Of a DNA stretch of 15,729 bases, positions 1 to 8,702 are shown piece by piece (position 1 is the first letter of the stretch; each line of letters begins with the position of its first letter). The position numbers and the translations under genes are program-made. The notes beneath the pieces were generated by a model, which had not been told where the DNA came from, did not search any database, and saw only the letters and a program-made list of their open reading frames with translations. Source of the DNA: an uncultured Ruminococcus sp. (GTDB lineage Bacteria; Bacillota; Clostridia; Lachnospirales; Lachnospiraceae). The stretch spans positions 1-15,729 of the forward strand of contig USFD01000075.1 of NCBI GenBank assembly GCA_900553885.1, written 5' to 3'.

Positions 1-127
1 CTTTATTTTTCTCAGATTCCGGAACGGAATAAGGATCCCACATCCCATATCTCCGCCCGATTCTATTCAGAATTTCCGAATATTTTCCGTTATTTCTTAA
101 TCTAAGTTCATTTCGGTAAATCCGAAG

Positions 128-436
128 TTATTTAACCAGCTCTACCAGCGCGCTTTTCGGCACTGCTCCGATCTGTTTGCCTTTGATCTCTCCGCCGTTG
201 AAAGAGATGAATGTGGGGATGCTCATTACGCCGTATCTCTGCGCCAGATCCATCTCTTCATCAATATTGATCTTGCATACTTTTATCTCAGGCATTTCAT
301 TTGAAACTTCTTCTACAACCGGGCCCATCATTTTACAGGGGCCGCACCAGTCTGCGTAGAAATCGATAAGAACCGGTTTGTCAGACTGCATAACCTCCTG
401 GTCAAAATTATCCTTTGTTAATTTAATTACTGCCAT
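128..436 (-). CDS. trxA: Thioredoxin
   Basis: Cytoplasmic thiol-disulfide oxidoreductase of 102 residues, the normal family length. It reduces protein disulfides and is itself recharged by thioredoxin reductase. The active site WCGPC is at residues 30-34 (C31, C34). The buried Asp that assists catalysis is D25 in the strand before it, and the cis-proline that faces the active site is P74 in the SIPTF motif. The start was chosen at the ATG whose complement is 434-436, because AAAGGAGG lies 7 bases before it; an in-frame ATG 7 codons further out would place this ribosome site inside the gene. It lies downstream of the zinc-ribbon gene on the same strand but has its own promoter-like sequence in the 118-bp gap. 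I see no convincing terminator between its stop codon and the window edge. No thioredoxin reductase gene is in view. Confidence 0.96.
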   Translation of the reverse strand: MAVIKLTKDNFDQEVMQSDKPVLIDFYADWCGPCKMMGPVVEEVSNEMPEIKVCKINIDEEMDLAQRYGVMSIPTFISFNGGEIKGKQIGAVPKSALVELVK

Positions 437-505
437 AATTGATCCTCCTTTAAACAATCAGGTAATTTCTGAATAATTCTATCATTTCCCTTTCGGGATA
501 TCTTT

Positions 506-546
506 AGTATAGCATATAACAGGAAGTTTTCTGTGACAAAATCACA
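506..546 (-). promoter_or_regulatory. Probable trxA promoter with CRP/FNR-like dyad
   Basis: On the minus strand an extended -10, TGC-TATACT (TATACT complement at 506-511), lies about 70 bases before the trxA start. There is no good -35 hexamer at 17 bases. Instead a perfect dyad TGTGA-N5-TCACA (532-546) is centred at 539, about 40 bases upstream of the expected start point near 499. That is the position used by class II activators of the CRP/FNR family. The usual spacing for that family is N6, so the regulator is uncertain. The same dyad could also fold as a weak RNA hairpin at the end of the zinc-ribbon transcript, but no T-run follows it. Confidence 0.45.
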
Positions 547-554
547 AATAATGA

Positions 555-1001
555 TCAGTGATTCATTATACCTGACAGACCTGCAAAACCTGCCGTAAGG
601 GATAACACAACCAGAATAAGCACAATGAGTATGATCAGCAGACAGAAGTATGATCTGGCATAGTTTCTCAGATTGATATTCCGGGTCCCGCCAAGAGCGA
701 AGACAATCAGAAAGATAAATCCGATCAGCGGAATAGCAAACAGAATCTGATAGCCGAAGTATCCCCACATGGAGATCGGCGTGTATTCCGGCGGAATACG
801 GACAGGATACGTTTCCATGGGTCCGTAATACCGGGCGGTATATGGATCCGGCTGAGGAGCGCTCCCTGTATAACTTCCGCCGGTTTCCTGGGAAGGACCC
901 TCGTAAGGAGCGTTAGTGTATGATGCATTTTCAGGCATCGGCTGCCCGCAGTTAGGGCAGAATTTTCCGGTTACTTCAGTGCCGCAGTTTGGACATTGCA
1001 T
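555..1001 (-). CDS. Zinc-ribbon membrane protein, function unknown
   Basis: A 148-residue protein. Residues 3-18 form a CxxC-x8-CxxC zinc ribbon (C3, C6, C15, C18). Residues 20-75 are a Pro/Gly/Tyr-rich, probably disordered linker. Two hydrophobic segments follow at about 83-104 and 115-142, separated by a short polar loop containing NINLRNYARSY. The likely arrangement is a small membrane protein with the ribbon in the cytoplasm. I recognise the general zinc-ribbon plus C-terminal membrane layout seen in many Firmicutes proteins but cannot name a function. The start is supported by AGAGAGG about 7 bases upstream. Its promoter is nearly consensus and carries a LexA-type palindrome, and it is divergent from addAB, so a role in or after DNA damage is possible but unproven. 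Confidence 0.85.
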   Translation of the reverse strand: MQCPNCGTEVTGKFCPNCGQPMPENASYTNAPYEGPSQETGGSYTGSAPQPDPYTARYYGPMETYPVRIPPEYTPISMWGYFGYQILFAIPLIGFIFLIVFALGGTRNINLRNYARSYFCLLIILIVLILVVLSLTAGFAGLSGIMNH

Positions 1002-1059
1002 AGTATATTCCTCTCTTTCTTCTTTAATAACCTGAATTTTTATTTCCCCGCATTTATTA

Positions 1060-1089
1060 ATTATAAGGACAGAACACAGGTTCTGTCAA
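1060..1089 (-). promoter_or_regulatory. Promoter of the zinc-ribbon gene
   Basis: Read on the minus strand: TTGACA (complement 1084-1089), an 18-base spacer, and TATAAT (complement 1060-1065). Both hexamers are perfect consensus for the housekeeping sigma factor. The gene starts about 58 bases downstream of the -10. Such a strong core promoter usually needs a repressor, which fits the palindrome placed across it. Confidence 0.8.
1068..1087. promoter_or_regulatory. Palindromic operator, LexA/SOS-box-like
   Basis: Perfect 8-bp inverted repeat with a 4-bp centre: GACAGAAC-ACAG-GTTCTGTC. The core GAAC-N4-GTTC (1072-1083) is the core of the Gram-positive LexA (DinR) box, usually written CGAAC-N4-GTTCG. 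The flanking C and G are A and T here. The site fills the spacer and part of the -35 of the leftward promoter, an ideal place for repression. It is over 50 bp upstream of the addB -35, so direct control of addB is less likely. Another dimeric repressor remains possible. Confidence 0.6.
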
Positions 1090-1140
1090 ATGCGTGCTGT
1101 TCCAGAAGATAAAGGGAACCGGCAGCGGAACATTTGCGGG

Positions 1141-1169
1141 TTGTCCGTTTATTTTCCGGATAGTATAAT
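1141..1169 (+). promoter_or_regulatory. Promoter of the addBA operon
   Basis: TTGTCC (1141-1146), a 17-base spacer and a perfect TATAAT (1164-1169). The transcript would start near 1176, giving a leader of about 73 bases before addB. No terminator or recognisable riboswitch is seen in that leader. Confidence 0.75.
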
Positions 1170-1248
1170 GATAGCATGTGATTTGCAGAAATTTTTTTGA
1201 ACGTTACGCAGGACAAAGCGGCAGAAAACAGGCAGATGGGAGGAAGAT

Positions 1249-4200
1249 ATGTCCTTACAGTTTATTTTCGGAAATTCCGGCAGCGGAAAATCCTATTACT
1301 TATACCATTATATTGTGGAAGAAGCAGTGCGGCACCCGGACAAAAATTATCTTGTTCTTGTCCCGGAGCAGTTTACTATGCAGACGCAGAAAGATCTGTG
1401 TATGGCTCATCCCAGAGGCGGGATCATGAATGTGGATGTTCTGAGTTTCGGCAGACTGGCTCACCGGGTTTTTGAGGAGCTGGGAGAGGATAACCGGACC
1501 GTGCTTGACGATGAAGGGAAGAATCTGGTGCTCCGGAGGGTTGCCGGAGCATGTGAAGAAGAACTTACAGTACTGAAAGGAAATCTGAAGAAACAGGGTT
1601 ATATCAGTGAGGTAAAGTCGGTGATTTCGGAATTTACCCAGTACGGGATCGGATTTGAACGTCTGGATGAATTTATGGATACCCTGAATCCGGAAAGTTA
1701 TCTGTATTATAAACTGAAAGATATCCGGAAGGTTTATGAAAAATTTGAAGAGTATCTGAGCCGGAAATATATTACAAAAGAAGAAATGCTGGATGTGCTC
1801 AGTGATGCCGTGCCGTCCTCGGAAATTCTGCGGGGAAGCGTTGTGGCGCTGGACGGATTCACCGGATTCACACCGGTGCAGAACCGTCTTATGGGTGAAC
1901 TTCTGAAAGTGTGCGAAAAAGTGATGATTACGGTGGAGATGGATGAACGGGAAGATCCTTTTGTCTGCCACCATCCTTACCAGATGTTTGCCTTGAGCAA
2001 GCAGATGACCGTTTCACTGATGAAAACAGCCCGGGAGGCGGGAGCGCAGACAGAGGATCCGGTGTACCTTTATGGAAAACCGGTACGCCGGTTTCAGAAG
2101 AATCCGGGAATGGCCTTTCTGGAGTCGGAACTGTTCCGGTATTCGGGAAAAACGTTTGAGAGTGAGCAGGATGCGGTTACCCTTCACGAGGCGGGAAATC
2201 CCAGGGGAGAGGCCCGGTATGTGGCAGAGAGTATCCGCCGGCTGGTACGGGAGAAGGGAATGCGGTACCGGGAGATTGCAGTGATTGCACCGGATATGGA
2301 TGTATATGCGGATGCCCTGGAGAAGGCGTGCGGACTGTATGATATCCCTGTTTTTATGGATCACAAAAAGAGTATCCTGCTGAACGCCTTTGTGGAGTAT
2401 CTGCGGAGTCTCCTGGAGATGGCGGAACAGAATTTTACTTATGAGAGTGTCTTCCGGCATCTGCGGACCGGCCTGTGCGGTTTTGACTGTGATGAAGTGG
2501 ACCGGCTGGAAAATTACTGCCTGGCTCTGGGCATTAAGGGATACAGAAAATGGCAGCAGGCCTGGGTGCGCCGTACCGGGAATACGGATGAGGAAGAACT
2601 GGGAAAACTCAACCATCTGCGGGTGCTTTTTGTGGAAAAGACAGCCGGGCTTATGGGCATTTTGAAACAGCGGAAAAAGACGGTAAGAGATGTGACGCTG
2701 GCGGTTTATGAGTACCTTGTACAGGAAAAACTGCAGGAAAAGCTGAAAAAGATGGAACTGGATTTTCAGAATCAGGGCGAACTGGCGCTGGCAAAAGAGT
2801 ATGCCCAGGTATACCGGATTGTTATGGATCTGTTTGATAAATTTGTAGAGCTTTTGGGTGAAGAACAGATCTCGCTGAAGGAATACTGCGAGCTTCTGGA
2901 TGCAGGGCTGGAGGAAGCAAAAGTAGGCGTGATTCCCCCCAGTCTGGATCAGCTTGTGATCGGAGATGTGGAACGTACCAGGATCAAAAATATCCGGGCC
3001 TTGTTTTTTGTAGGAGCAAATGACACGCTGCTACCGGGAAATGCGGGAAGCCGGGGGCTTCTGTCAGAGCGGGACAGAGATCAGTTCCGGGCGGAGAAGA
3101 TTGCATTGTCTCCGGGGGCAAAAGAGCAGATTTATATTCAGAAATTTTATCTGTATCTGAATCTGACAAAGCCGGCAGAGTATCTGTCTGTATCCTGGTC
3201 CAGGGTATCCGGAGAAGGGAAAACCATAAGACCTGCCTATCTGGTCCAGGATATCCGGCGGCTGTTCCCCGGTATCCGTGTGCAGGACGAAGAGAAAAAG
3301 GCCATGCCGGAGCGGGAAGTTACCCCCAGAACAGGAGTGCAGTGGCTGGCGCAGGGCGTACGGGACAGACAGTATGGCGTCAGCAGGGAGTGGAAAGAAC
3401 TCTATACCTGGTATGCGTCAGATAAGGAATGTGTTCCCGGTCTTCGACGGATTATCCGTGCGGGATTTATGAGAAACAATAAACAGCCTCTGGAACCGGA
3501 AGCGGCAAAACAGCTTTATCCGGAACCGGACCGGATCAGCGTGACCAGACTGGAGCAGTTTGCCGCCTGTGCCTGCGCCCATTTTCTTCGGTACGGCCTG
3601 AAACTTTCAGACCGGGAAGAGTATGGATTTGAGGCGCTGGATCTGGGAAATATTGCCCACCAGGCGCTGGAGCGTTTTTCAAGGAAGGCTGACCGGGAGA
3701 AACTGAGCTGGGTGGAGATGACGGAAGAAAAAAGAGATGAGCTGATTGAGGAAAGTGTGGAAGAGAGTATTGTGGATTACGGGAACACAGTGCTCTACAG
3801 TTCCGCGCGGAATGAGTATATGATTCACCGGATAAAGCGGCTGATCCGCCGGTCTGTGTGGGCGCTGACCCGGCAGCTGGAAAAGGGGGATTTTGTACCC
3901 AGCGGCTACGAGCTGAAATTCGGAAGCGGAAAGATTGACCGGATTGATACCTGTGAAGATGAAGACAGAGTGTATGTGAAGGTGACGGATTATAAGACGG
4001 GACTGAAAAGCTTTGATATTACTGCCTTTTACCACGGCCTGCAGATTCAGCTTCCGGTGTATCTCAATGCGGCGATGGAAATTGAAGAAAAGAAACATCC
4101 GGACCGGGAGATCTGTCCTGCAGGAATCTTCTACTACCGTATACAGGATCCCTTTGTAAACAGGGCCGATACAGAAGAAGAGGTTGAAAACAGCCTGCTG

Positions 4201-4710
4201 AAGGAACTGCGCCTGGACGGACTTGTAAATGGGGATGAGCAGGTAGTGGATCATCTGGAACACGATTTGTCAGGCACTTCCGTCCGTTTCCCGATGGGCA
4301 GAAATAAGGACGGGTCGCTGAGTAAGGCGTCCCGCGTGCTTAGTCCCGGAGAGTTCCGTACTATGCTGGCATACACAAAGATCATGGAGAAGGAACTGAA
4401 GGAAAAAATGTATGAGGGAGAGGTACAGGCGGAACCTTATGAGCTGAATGGCGCGACAGGATGCGACCACTGTGAATGCAGAGATATCTGCGGTTTTGAT
4501 CCAAGGATCGACGGATGCCGGTACAGGCAGCTGGAGAAGTATTCCCTGGAGGAGGCAGTGGTGAAGATGCGTCTTAAAACAGGAGGTCCGGGGGAAAGTG
4601 CCGGAGAAGACAACGGGGAGGATCCCGGGGAGGACGGAAGAAAGACAGAGAAAAAGGAGGCGACGGGAAATGGCTACCATGTGGACAGCGGAACAGCAGA
4701 AAGTCATTGA
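1249..4710 (+). CDS. addB: AddB subunit of ATP-dependent helicase/nuclease
   Basis: The 1153-residue AddB (RexB-like) half of the AddAB enzyme, which resects double-strand breaks and loads RecA for homologous recombination. It is close to the usual family length of about 1160. A Walker A motif GNSGSGKS is at residues 8-15. The C-terminal RecB-type nuclease contains the DYKTG motif at 914-918, with an acidic GKIDRID stretch before it. The iron-sulfur staple typical of AddB is complete: C774 in the AACACAHF segment, plus C1072, C1075 and C1081 in a CxxCx5C cluster. Both nuclease residues and the cluster look functional. The start is fixed by GGGAGG 5 bases upstream. The last 40 or so residues are an acidic and glycine-rich tail that runs over the addA start; the 41-bp overlap suggests translational coupling. 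Confidence 0.97.
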   Translation: MSLQFIFGNSGSGKSYYLYHYIVEEAVRHPDKNYLVLVPEQFTMQTQKDLCMAHPRGGIMNVDVLSFGRLAHRVFEELGEDNRTVLDDEGKNLVLRRVAGACEEELTVLKGNLKKQGYISEVKSVISEFTQYGIGFERLDEFMDTLNPESYLYYKLKDIRKVYEKFEEYLSRKYITKEEMLDVLSDAVPSSEILRGSVVALDGFTGFTPVQNRLMGELLKVCEKVMITVEMDEREDPFVCHHPYQMFALSKQMTVSLMKTAREAGAQTEDPVYLYGKPVRRFQKNPGMAFLESELFRYSGKTFESEQDAVTLHEAGNPRGEARYVAESIRRLVREKGMRYREIAVIAPDMDVYADALEKACGLYDIPVFMDHKKSILLNAFVEYLRSLLEMAEQNFTYESVFRHLRTGLCGFDCDEVDRLENYCLALGIKGYRKWQQAWVRRTGNTDEEELGKLNHLRVLFVEKTAGLMGILKQRKKTVRDVTLAVYEYLVQEKLQEKLKKMELDFQNQGELALAKEYAQVYRIVMDLFDKFVELLGEEQISLKEYCELLDAGLEEAKVGVIPPSLDQLVIGDVERTRIKNIRALFFVGANDTLLPGNAGSRGLLSERDRDQFRAEKIALSPGAKEQIYIQKFYLYLNLTKPAEYLSVSWSRVSGEGKTIRPAYLVQDIRRLFPGIRVQDEEKKAMPEREVTPRTGVQWLAQGVRDRQYGVSREWKELYTWYASDKECVPGLRRIIRAGFMRNNKQPLEPEAAKQLYPEPDRISVTRLEQFAACACAHFLRYGLKLSDREEYGFEALDLGNIAHQALERFSRKADREKLSWVEMTEEKRDELIEESVEESIVDYGNTVLYSSARNEYMIHRIKRLIRRSVWALTRQLEKGDFVPSGYELKFGSGKIDRIDTCEDEDRVYVKVTDYKTGLKSFDITAFYHGLQIQLPVYLNAAMEIEEKKHPDREICPAGIFYYRIQDPFVNRADTEEEVENSLLKELRLDGLVNGDEQVVDHLEHDLSGTSVRFPMGRNKDGSLSKASRVLSPGEFRTMLAYTKIMEKELKEKMYEGEVQAEPYELNGATGCDHCECRDICGFDPRIDGCRYRQLEKYSLEEAVVKMRLKTGGPGESAGEDNGEDPGEDGRKTEKKEATGNGYHVDSGTAESH

Positions 4711-7700
4711 TCTGAGGAACCGGAATATTCTGGTGTCTGCGGCGGCTGGCTCGGGAAAGACTGCAGTACTGGTGGAACGTATCATTCAGAGAATAACGGA
4801 TGAAAGGGAACCGGTAGATGTGGACCGGATGCTTATTGTAACATATACGGAAGCAGCGGCCTCCGAGATGAAAGAGAGGATTGCCGCCGCTATTGAAAAG
4901 CAGCTGGAACAGCGGCCGGGAGATGCCAGGCTGGAGCAGCAGGCTGCACTGATTCATACGGCTCCCATTACAACAATTCACAGCTTCTGCCTTTCTGTTA
5001 TCAGGGACCATTTTCATGTGATCGGAATAGATCCGGGGTTCCGCATTGTGGAAGAAGGCGAGCTGAAGCTGCTTAAGCAGGATGTCCTGGATGAACTGCT
5101 GGAAGAATGCTATGAAAAGGGAGACGAAGAATTTCTCGAATTTACAGAAAAATTCGGCAGGGGGAAAAATGACCGGCGGATTGAGGAACTGATTCTGAAA
5201 CTGTATGAATTTTCCTGCAGTTATCCCTGTCCCGGGAAATGGCTGGATTCCTGCGTCATGGCATATAAGTCGGAGGACATGCTGTCTTCCGGGTTTGTGA
5301 AAAATGCGGAACTGCGGGTACGACGGAGGGGGAAAGATATCGGCGGCATCCTGGACCGTGCGCTGAAGATCTGCGAGGAACCGGACGGCCCTTATATGTA
5401 CGCGGACATGATCGAATCGGACCGGAAATATCTGGACAGGATTATAAAAGCAGAAGATTTTGAAGCTATGTATGATGCGGTGAACGGCTTTGCATGGAAA
5501 AGGCTGTCCACGAAAAGGGATGAGACGGTATCGCCGGAGAAAAAGGAAGAGGTAAAGAAACTGCGGAAACAGGCAAAAAAGCTTGTAGAAGGGCTGCAGG
5601 CAGCGTATTTCTATGCGCCCTGGCAGGTATGGGCGGAAGACATGAGAGACGCTTCCGGCTCCATGGCAACCCTTTCCGGCCTGGTAAAACAGTTTTCAAA
5701 ACTGCTTGGCGAGAAGAAAAGAAGCCGTAATATGATTGACTTTAACGATATGGAACACTTCGCCCTTTCTATTCTCACGGAGGAAAAAGACGGACATACG
5801 ACGCCTTCCCGTGTGGCGGAGGAGTACCAGGAACGGTTTGAAGAAGTCATGATCGATGAGTACCAGGACAGCAATCTGGTTCAGGAGGCGATTCTTACCA
5901 GTGTATCCCGGATGGAAAAAGGGCAGAATAATATCTTTATGGTAGGGGATGTAAAACAGAGCATTTACCGTTTCCGCCTGTCCCGTCCGGAGCTTTTTAT
6001 GGAAAAGTATGATACTTATACGCTGGAAGACAGTGCCTGCCAGAGGGTGGATCTTCACAAGAACTTCCGAAGCCGTCCGGAGGTGCTTGACAGTGCGAAT
6101 TATCTGTTTGAACAGATCATGCAGCGGGGCTTCGGAGGAATTGAATATGACGAGAATGCAGCCCTCTATCCGGGAGCGGATTTTCCGGAGAAACCGGAAG
6201 ATACAGACAGCGGATTTTCCTATCGGACCGAGCTTCTTCTGATGGATAAGAAAGAGGCGGCCGTGCGGACTGCAGAGGGCGGCGGAGACGCGAAAAAAGC
6301 AGAAGCACGGATGATTGCCCGCCGGATCAGGGAACTGACAGACAGCGGAATGGTATATGACCGGGCCGAGGGCACCTGCAGACGGGTCCGGTACCGGGAT
6401 ATTGTGATTCTTACACGGAGCATAAAGGGATGGGCGGAGAGCTTTTCCTCTGTGCTGGCGGAAGAAGGGATTCCGGCTTATTCGGTGAGCCGGGAAGGGT
6501 ATTTTGAGACTTATGAAGTAAGCGTACTGATGGATTATCTGCGGATTCTGGATAATGCCAGGCAGGATCTACCCCTGGCCGCAGTGCTTACCTCCCCCTT
6601 CGGAGGACTTGACGTACAGGAACTGGCCCGGATCCGGCTGGCTTTCCCGGAGCTTCCTTTTTATGAGGCGTACGTACGGTACGCGGAGACGGAAGATCTT
6701 CCGGAGGAAGAGGGAAAGACCCGGGAAAAGCTGGAGTCGTTTTACGGACAGATAGCATATTTCCGCAGGAAAGTGCCTTATACGCCGATCCATGAACTGC
6801 TGGCTGAGATTATAGACCGGACCGGCTACGGAACCTATATCAGCGCCATGCCCGGCGGCGCCCAGCGGCAGGCGAATGTGGAAATGCTGGTGGAAAAGGC
6901 TGCGGCGTTTGAAGGAACAAGTTATAAAGGGCTGTTTAACTTTATCCGCTATATTGAACAGCTCCGGAAATATGACGTGGACTACGGGGAAGCAGGAATT
7001 CTGGATGAGCAGGCGGACACGGTCCGGATTATGAGTATTCATAAAAGCAAGGGGCTGGAGTTCCCTATTGTATTCGCGGCAGGCATGGGCAAAGCATTTA
7101 ACATGCAGGATGTGCGTGGCAGTGTAATCCTTCATCCGGAGCTGGGGGCCGGACTGGATGTTGTAGATCTGGAACAGCGGACAAAGGCGCCTACGTTTCT
7201 GAAAAAGATGATACAGGAAGAAGCTGCTCTGGAAAGTCTGGCTGAAGAGATGCGTGTGCTTTATGTGGCGGTCACAAGAGCGAAAGAAAAAATGATTCTT
7301 ACCGGTGTATGTGATGTGTCGGAGAATCTGGAGGAGAGAATCCGGGAAGCGGAAAACGGAGAAAACAGGGCCGAAGAAGAAGGAAGACCGGGGCAGATGG
7401 AACTTTACCGTCTGGAAGAGGCAAAAACCTGTCTGGACTGGATCATACCGGCCGTATTTTCCGGAAAGGACGGGAGGATCCGCCGGGACTGTCCGGTAGA
7501 GGTGCGCCTTTTTACGGCGGAAGATCTGCAGTGTGAAAAGGAAGCGGAGCATACGGCAGATGTGCTGGCCAGGGATACGCTGGAACACTGGGACTGCACC
7601 AGGCGTCACGCGCCGGAGTACGCAGAACGGCTGAAAAGCCAGATGGAGTATGTCTATCCCTGGGAAGCGGAAGGACAGATGAAACTGAAGTTTACGGTGT

Positions 7701-8323
7701 CTGAGCTGAAGAAACGGACTTCGCTTCAGGAAGAAGCCGGGGAGGAGATGTACCAGGAGCCGGAGGTTGTTCCTCTGATTCCCCGTTTCCTGACAGAGGA
7801 GGAGACGCTGACCGGAGCCTCCAGGGGAAGCGCCTATCATAAACTTCTGGAACTGCTTGATTTTACAGAAAACTATGATGACGGGCTGCTGGCGCAGGTT
7901 ATCAGAGAGAACAAAGCTGCGGGAAAACTGACCGGGGAGATGGCGGACTGCATCCGGACCGGAGATATCCTGCATTTCCTGAACTGTGAAAGCGGGCGGC
8001 GTATGGCGCGGGCAGCGGCGCAGGGGAAACTGTACCGGGAGCAGCCCTTCGTTCTGGGGGTGCCCTCTGAAGAAATCTATCCTGAGGACCGGTCCGGAGA
8101 AACGATATTGGTTCAGGGAATTATTGATGTGTATTTTGAAGAGCCGGATGGTCTGGTGGTTCTGGATTATAAAACCGATCAGGTGCGCGCAGCAGACGAA
8201 CTGAAAGAAAAGTACCATGCCCAGCTGGACTATTACGCCCAGGCACTGGAACAGCTTACAGAGAAACATGTGAAGGAGAAGATCATTTATTCCTTTACTC
8301 TGAGAAAGGAGATTGCAGTATGA
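4670..8323 (+). CDS. addA: AddA helicase/nuclease subunit
   Basis: A 1217-residue UvrD/RecB-type (SF1A) helicase with a C-terminal nuclease, the motor subunit of AddAB. Visible motifs in order: Q-motif region TAEQQ (6-10), Walker A AAAGSGKT (24-31), motif II DEYQD (396-400), motif III GDVKQSIYRFR (426-436), the motif with SIHKSKGLEF (from 788), motif VI LYVAVTRAKE (from 864), and the nuclease with H1057, D1153 and DYKTD (1166-1170). All catalytic residues expected of the family are present. The start was chosen at 4670 because AAGGAGG (4654-4660) lies 9 bases before it; an in-frame ATG 24 codons upstream has no such site and encodes only a basic stretch. It overlaps addB by 41 bp and the next gene by 4 bp (ATGA), so the three genes form one operon. 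Confidence 0.97.
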   Translation: MATMWTAEQQKVIDLRNRNILVSAAAGSGKTAVLVERIIQRITDEREPVDVDRMLIVTYTEAAASEMKERIAAAIEKQLEQRPGDARLEQQAALIHTAPITTIHSFCLSVIRDHFHVIGIDPGFRIVEEGELKLLKQDVLDELLEECYEKGDEEFLEFTEKFGRGKNDRRIEELILKLYEFSCSYPCPGKWLDSCVMAYKSEDMLSSGFVKNAELRVRRRGKDIGGILDRALKICEEPDGPYMYADMIESDRKYLDRIIKAEDFEAMYDAVNGFAWKRLSTKRDETVSPEKKEEVKKLRKQAKKLVEGLQAAYFYAPWQVWAEDMRDASGSMATLSGLVKQFSKLLGEKKRSRNMIDFNDMEHFALSILTEEKDGHTTPSRVAEEYQERFEEVMIDEYQDSNLVQEAILTSVSRMEKGQNNIFMVGDVKQSIYRFRLSRPELFMEKYDTYTLEDSACQRVDLHKNFRSRPEVLDSANYLFEQIMQRGFGGIEYDENAALYPGADFPEKPEDTDSGFSYRTELLLMDKKEAAVRTAEGGGDAKKAEARMIARRIRELTDSGMVYDRAEGTCRRVRYRDIVILTRSIKGWAESFSSVLAEEGIPAYSVSREGYFETYEVSVLMDYLRILDNARQDLPLAAVLTSPFGGLDVQELARIRLAFPELPFYEAYVRYAETEDLPEEEGKTREKLESFYGQIAYFRRKVPYTPIHELLAEIIDRTGYGTYISAMPGGAQRQANVEMLVEKAAAFEGTSYKGLFNFIRYIEQLRKYDVDYGEAGILDEQADTVRIMSIHKSKGLEFPIVFAAGMGKAFNMQDVRGSVILHPELGAGLDVVDLEQRTKAPTFLKKMIQEEAALESLAEEMRVLYVAVTRAKEKMILTGVCDVSENLEERIREAENGENRAEEEGRPGQMELYRLEEAKTCLDWIIPAVFSGKDGRIRRDCPVEVRLFTAEDLQCEKEAEHTADVLARDTLEHWDCTRRHAPEYAERLKSQMEYVYPWEAEGQMKLKFTVSELKKRTSLQEEAGEEMYQEPEVVPLIPRFLTEEETLTGASRGSAYHKLLELLDFTENYDDGLLAQVIRENKAAGKLTGEMADCIRTGDILHFLNCESGRRMARAAAQGKLYREQPFVLGVPSEEIYPEDRSGETILVQGIIDVYFEEPDGLVVLDYKTDQVRAADELKEKYHAQLDYYAQALEQLTEKHVKEKIIYSFTLRKEIAV

Positions 8324-8595
8324 GATTTCTTGGATATTATCTGGCAGCGATTAATTTTGCGACATGGGTTGCATATGGACTGGACAAAGGAAGAGCCCGG
8401 GCAGGCAAGTGGCGGATTCCGGAGCGGACACTGCTTCTTCTGACGCTGGCAGGGGGCTCCCTGGGAGCGCTTGCGGCTATGCTGATGTTCCGGCATAAAA
8501 CAAAGAAAGCAAAATTTGTAGTGGGCGTGCCGGTGATGTTCGTGGCGCACTGCGTGATTGTGGCAGCCATTGCGGTAAGGCTGCTTCAGGTATAG
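8320..8595 (+). CDS. DUF1294 family small membrane protein
   Basis: A 91-residue integral membrane protein. Hydrophobic segments lie at about 3-20, 36-58 and 67-89. The stretch WRIPERTLLLLTLAGGSLGA followed by FRHKTKKAKF is the recognisable signature of DUF1294 proteins. No enzymatic residues are evident and the function of the family is unknown to me. The start codon overlaps the addA stop (ATGA), with AAAGGAGA 8 bases upstream, so it is translationally coupled to addA and should be co-expressed with the repair enzyme. Whether that linkage is functional or only local is open. Confidence 0.88.
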   Translation: MRFLGYYLAAINFATWVAYGLDKGRARAGKWRIPERTLLLLTLAGGSLGALAAMLMFRHKTKKAKFVVGVPVMFVAHCVIVAAIAVRLLQV

Positions 8596-8655
8596 GGCGG
8601 GAGGAGAAGGATTCCGCCGGGATTCTATTTTCCTGAAAGAATTCGCGCCAGACGC

Positions 8656-8684
8656 TTTAAAAATCGGAGAGTTTCTGCTAATAT
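8656..8684 (+). promoter_or_regulatory. Promoter-like sequence before the GC-rich terminator
   Basis: TTTAAA (8656-8661), 17 bases, then an extended -10, TGC-TAATAT (-10 at 8679-8684). The predicted start is near 8691, only about 12 bases before the terminator hairpin. It could drive a very short RNA, or dapL through the terminator. No comparably good promoter is visible between the terminator and dapL; the TATAAA at 8773-8778 lacks a -35. Confidence 0.45.
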
Positions 8685-8702
8685 AGTGATGCAGATAAAA
8701 AG

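Noticed and set aside
16..30. Hairpin ATTCCG-GAA-CGGAAT near the left edge, a possible trxA terminator
   Set aside because: No T-run follows it on either strand in the direction needed, and it lies over 90 bases beyond the trxA stop.
6569..8269. A 566-codon open frame antisense to addA
   Set aside because: It lies wholly opposite a well-supported gene, shows no recognisable domain and has odd composition (rich in His, Phe, Arg, Gln). It is a by-product of addA codon usage.
8593..8620. GGCGG/CCGCC hairpin just after the DUF1294 gene as a terminator
   Set aside because: Five-bp stem with a 13-base loop and no proper T-run; the structure at 8703-8766 is far stronger.
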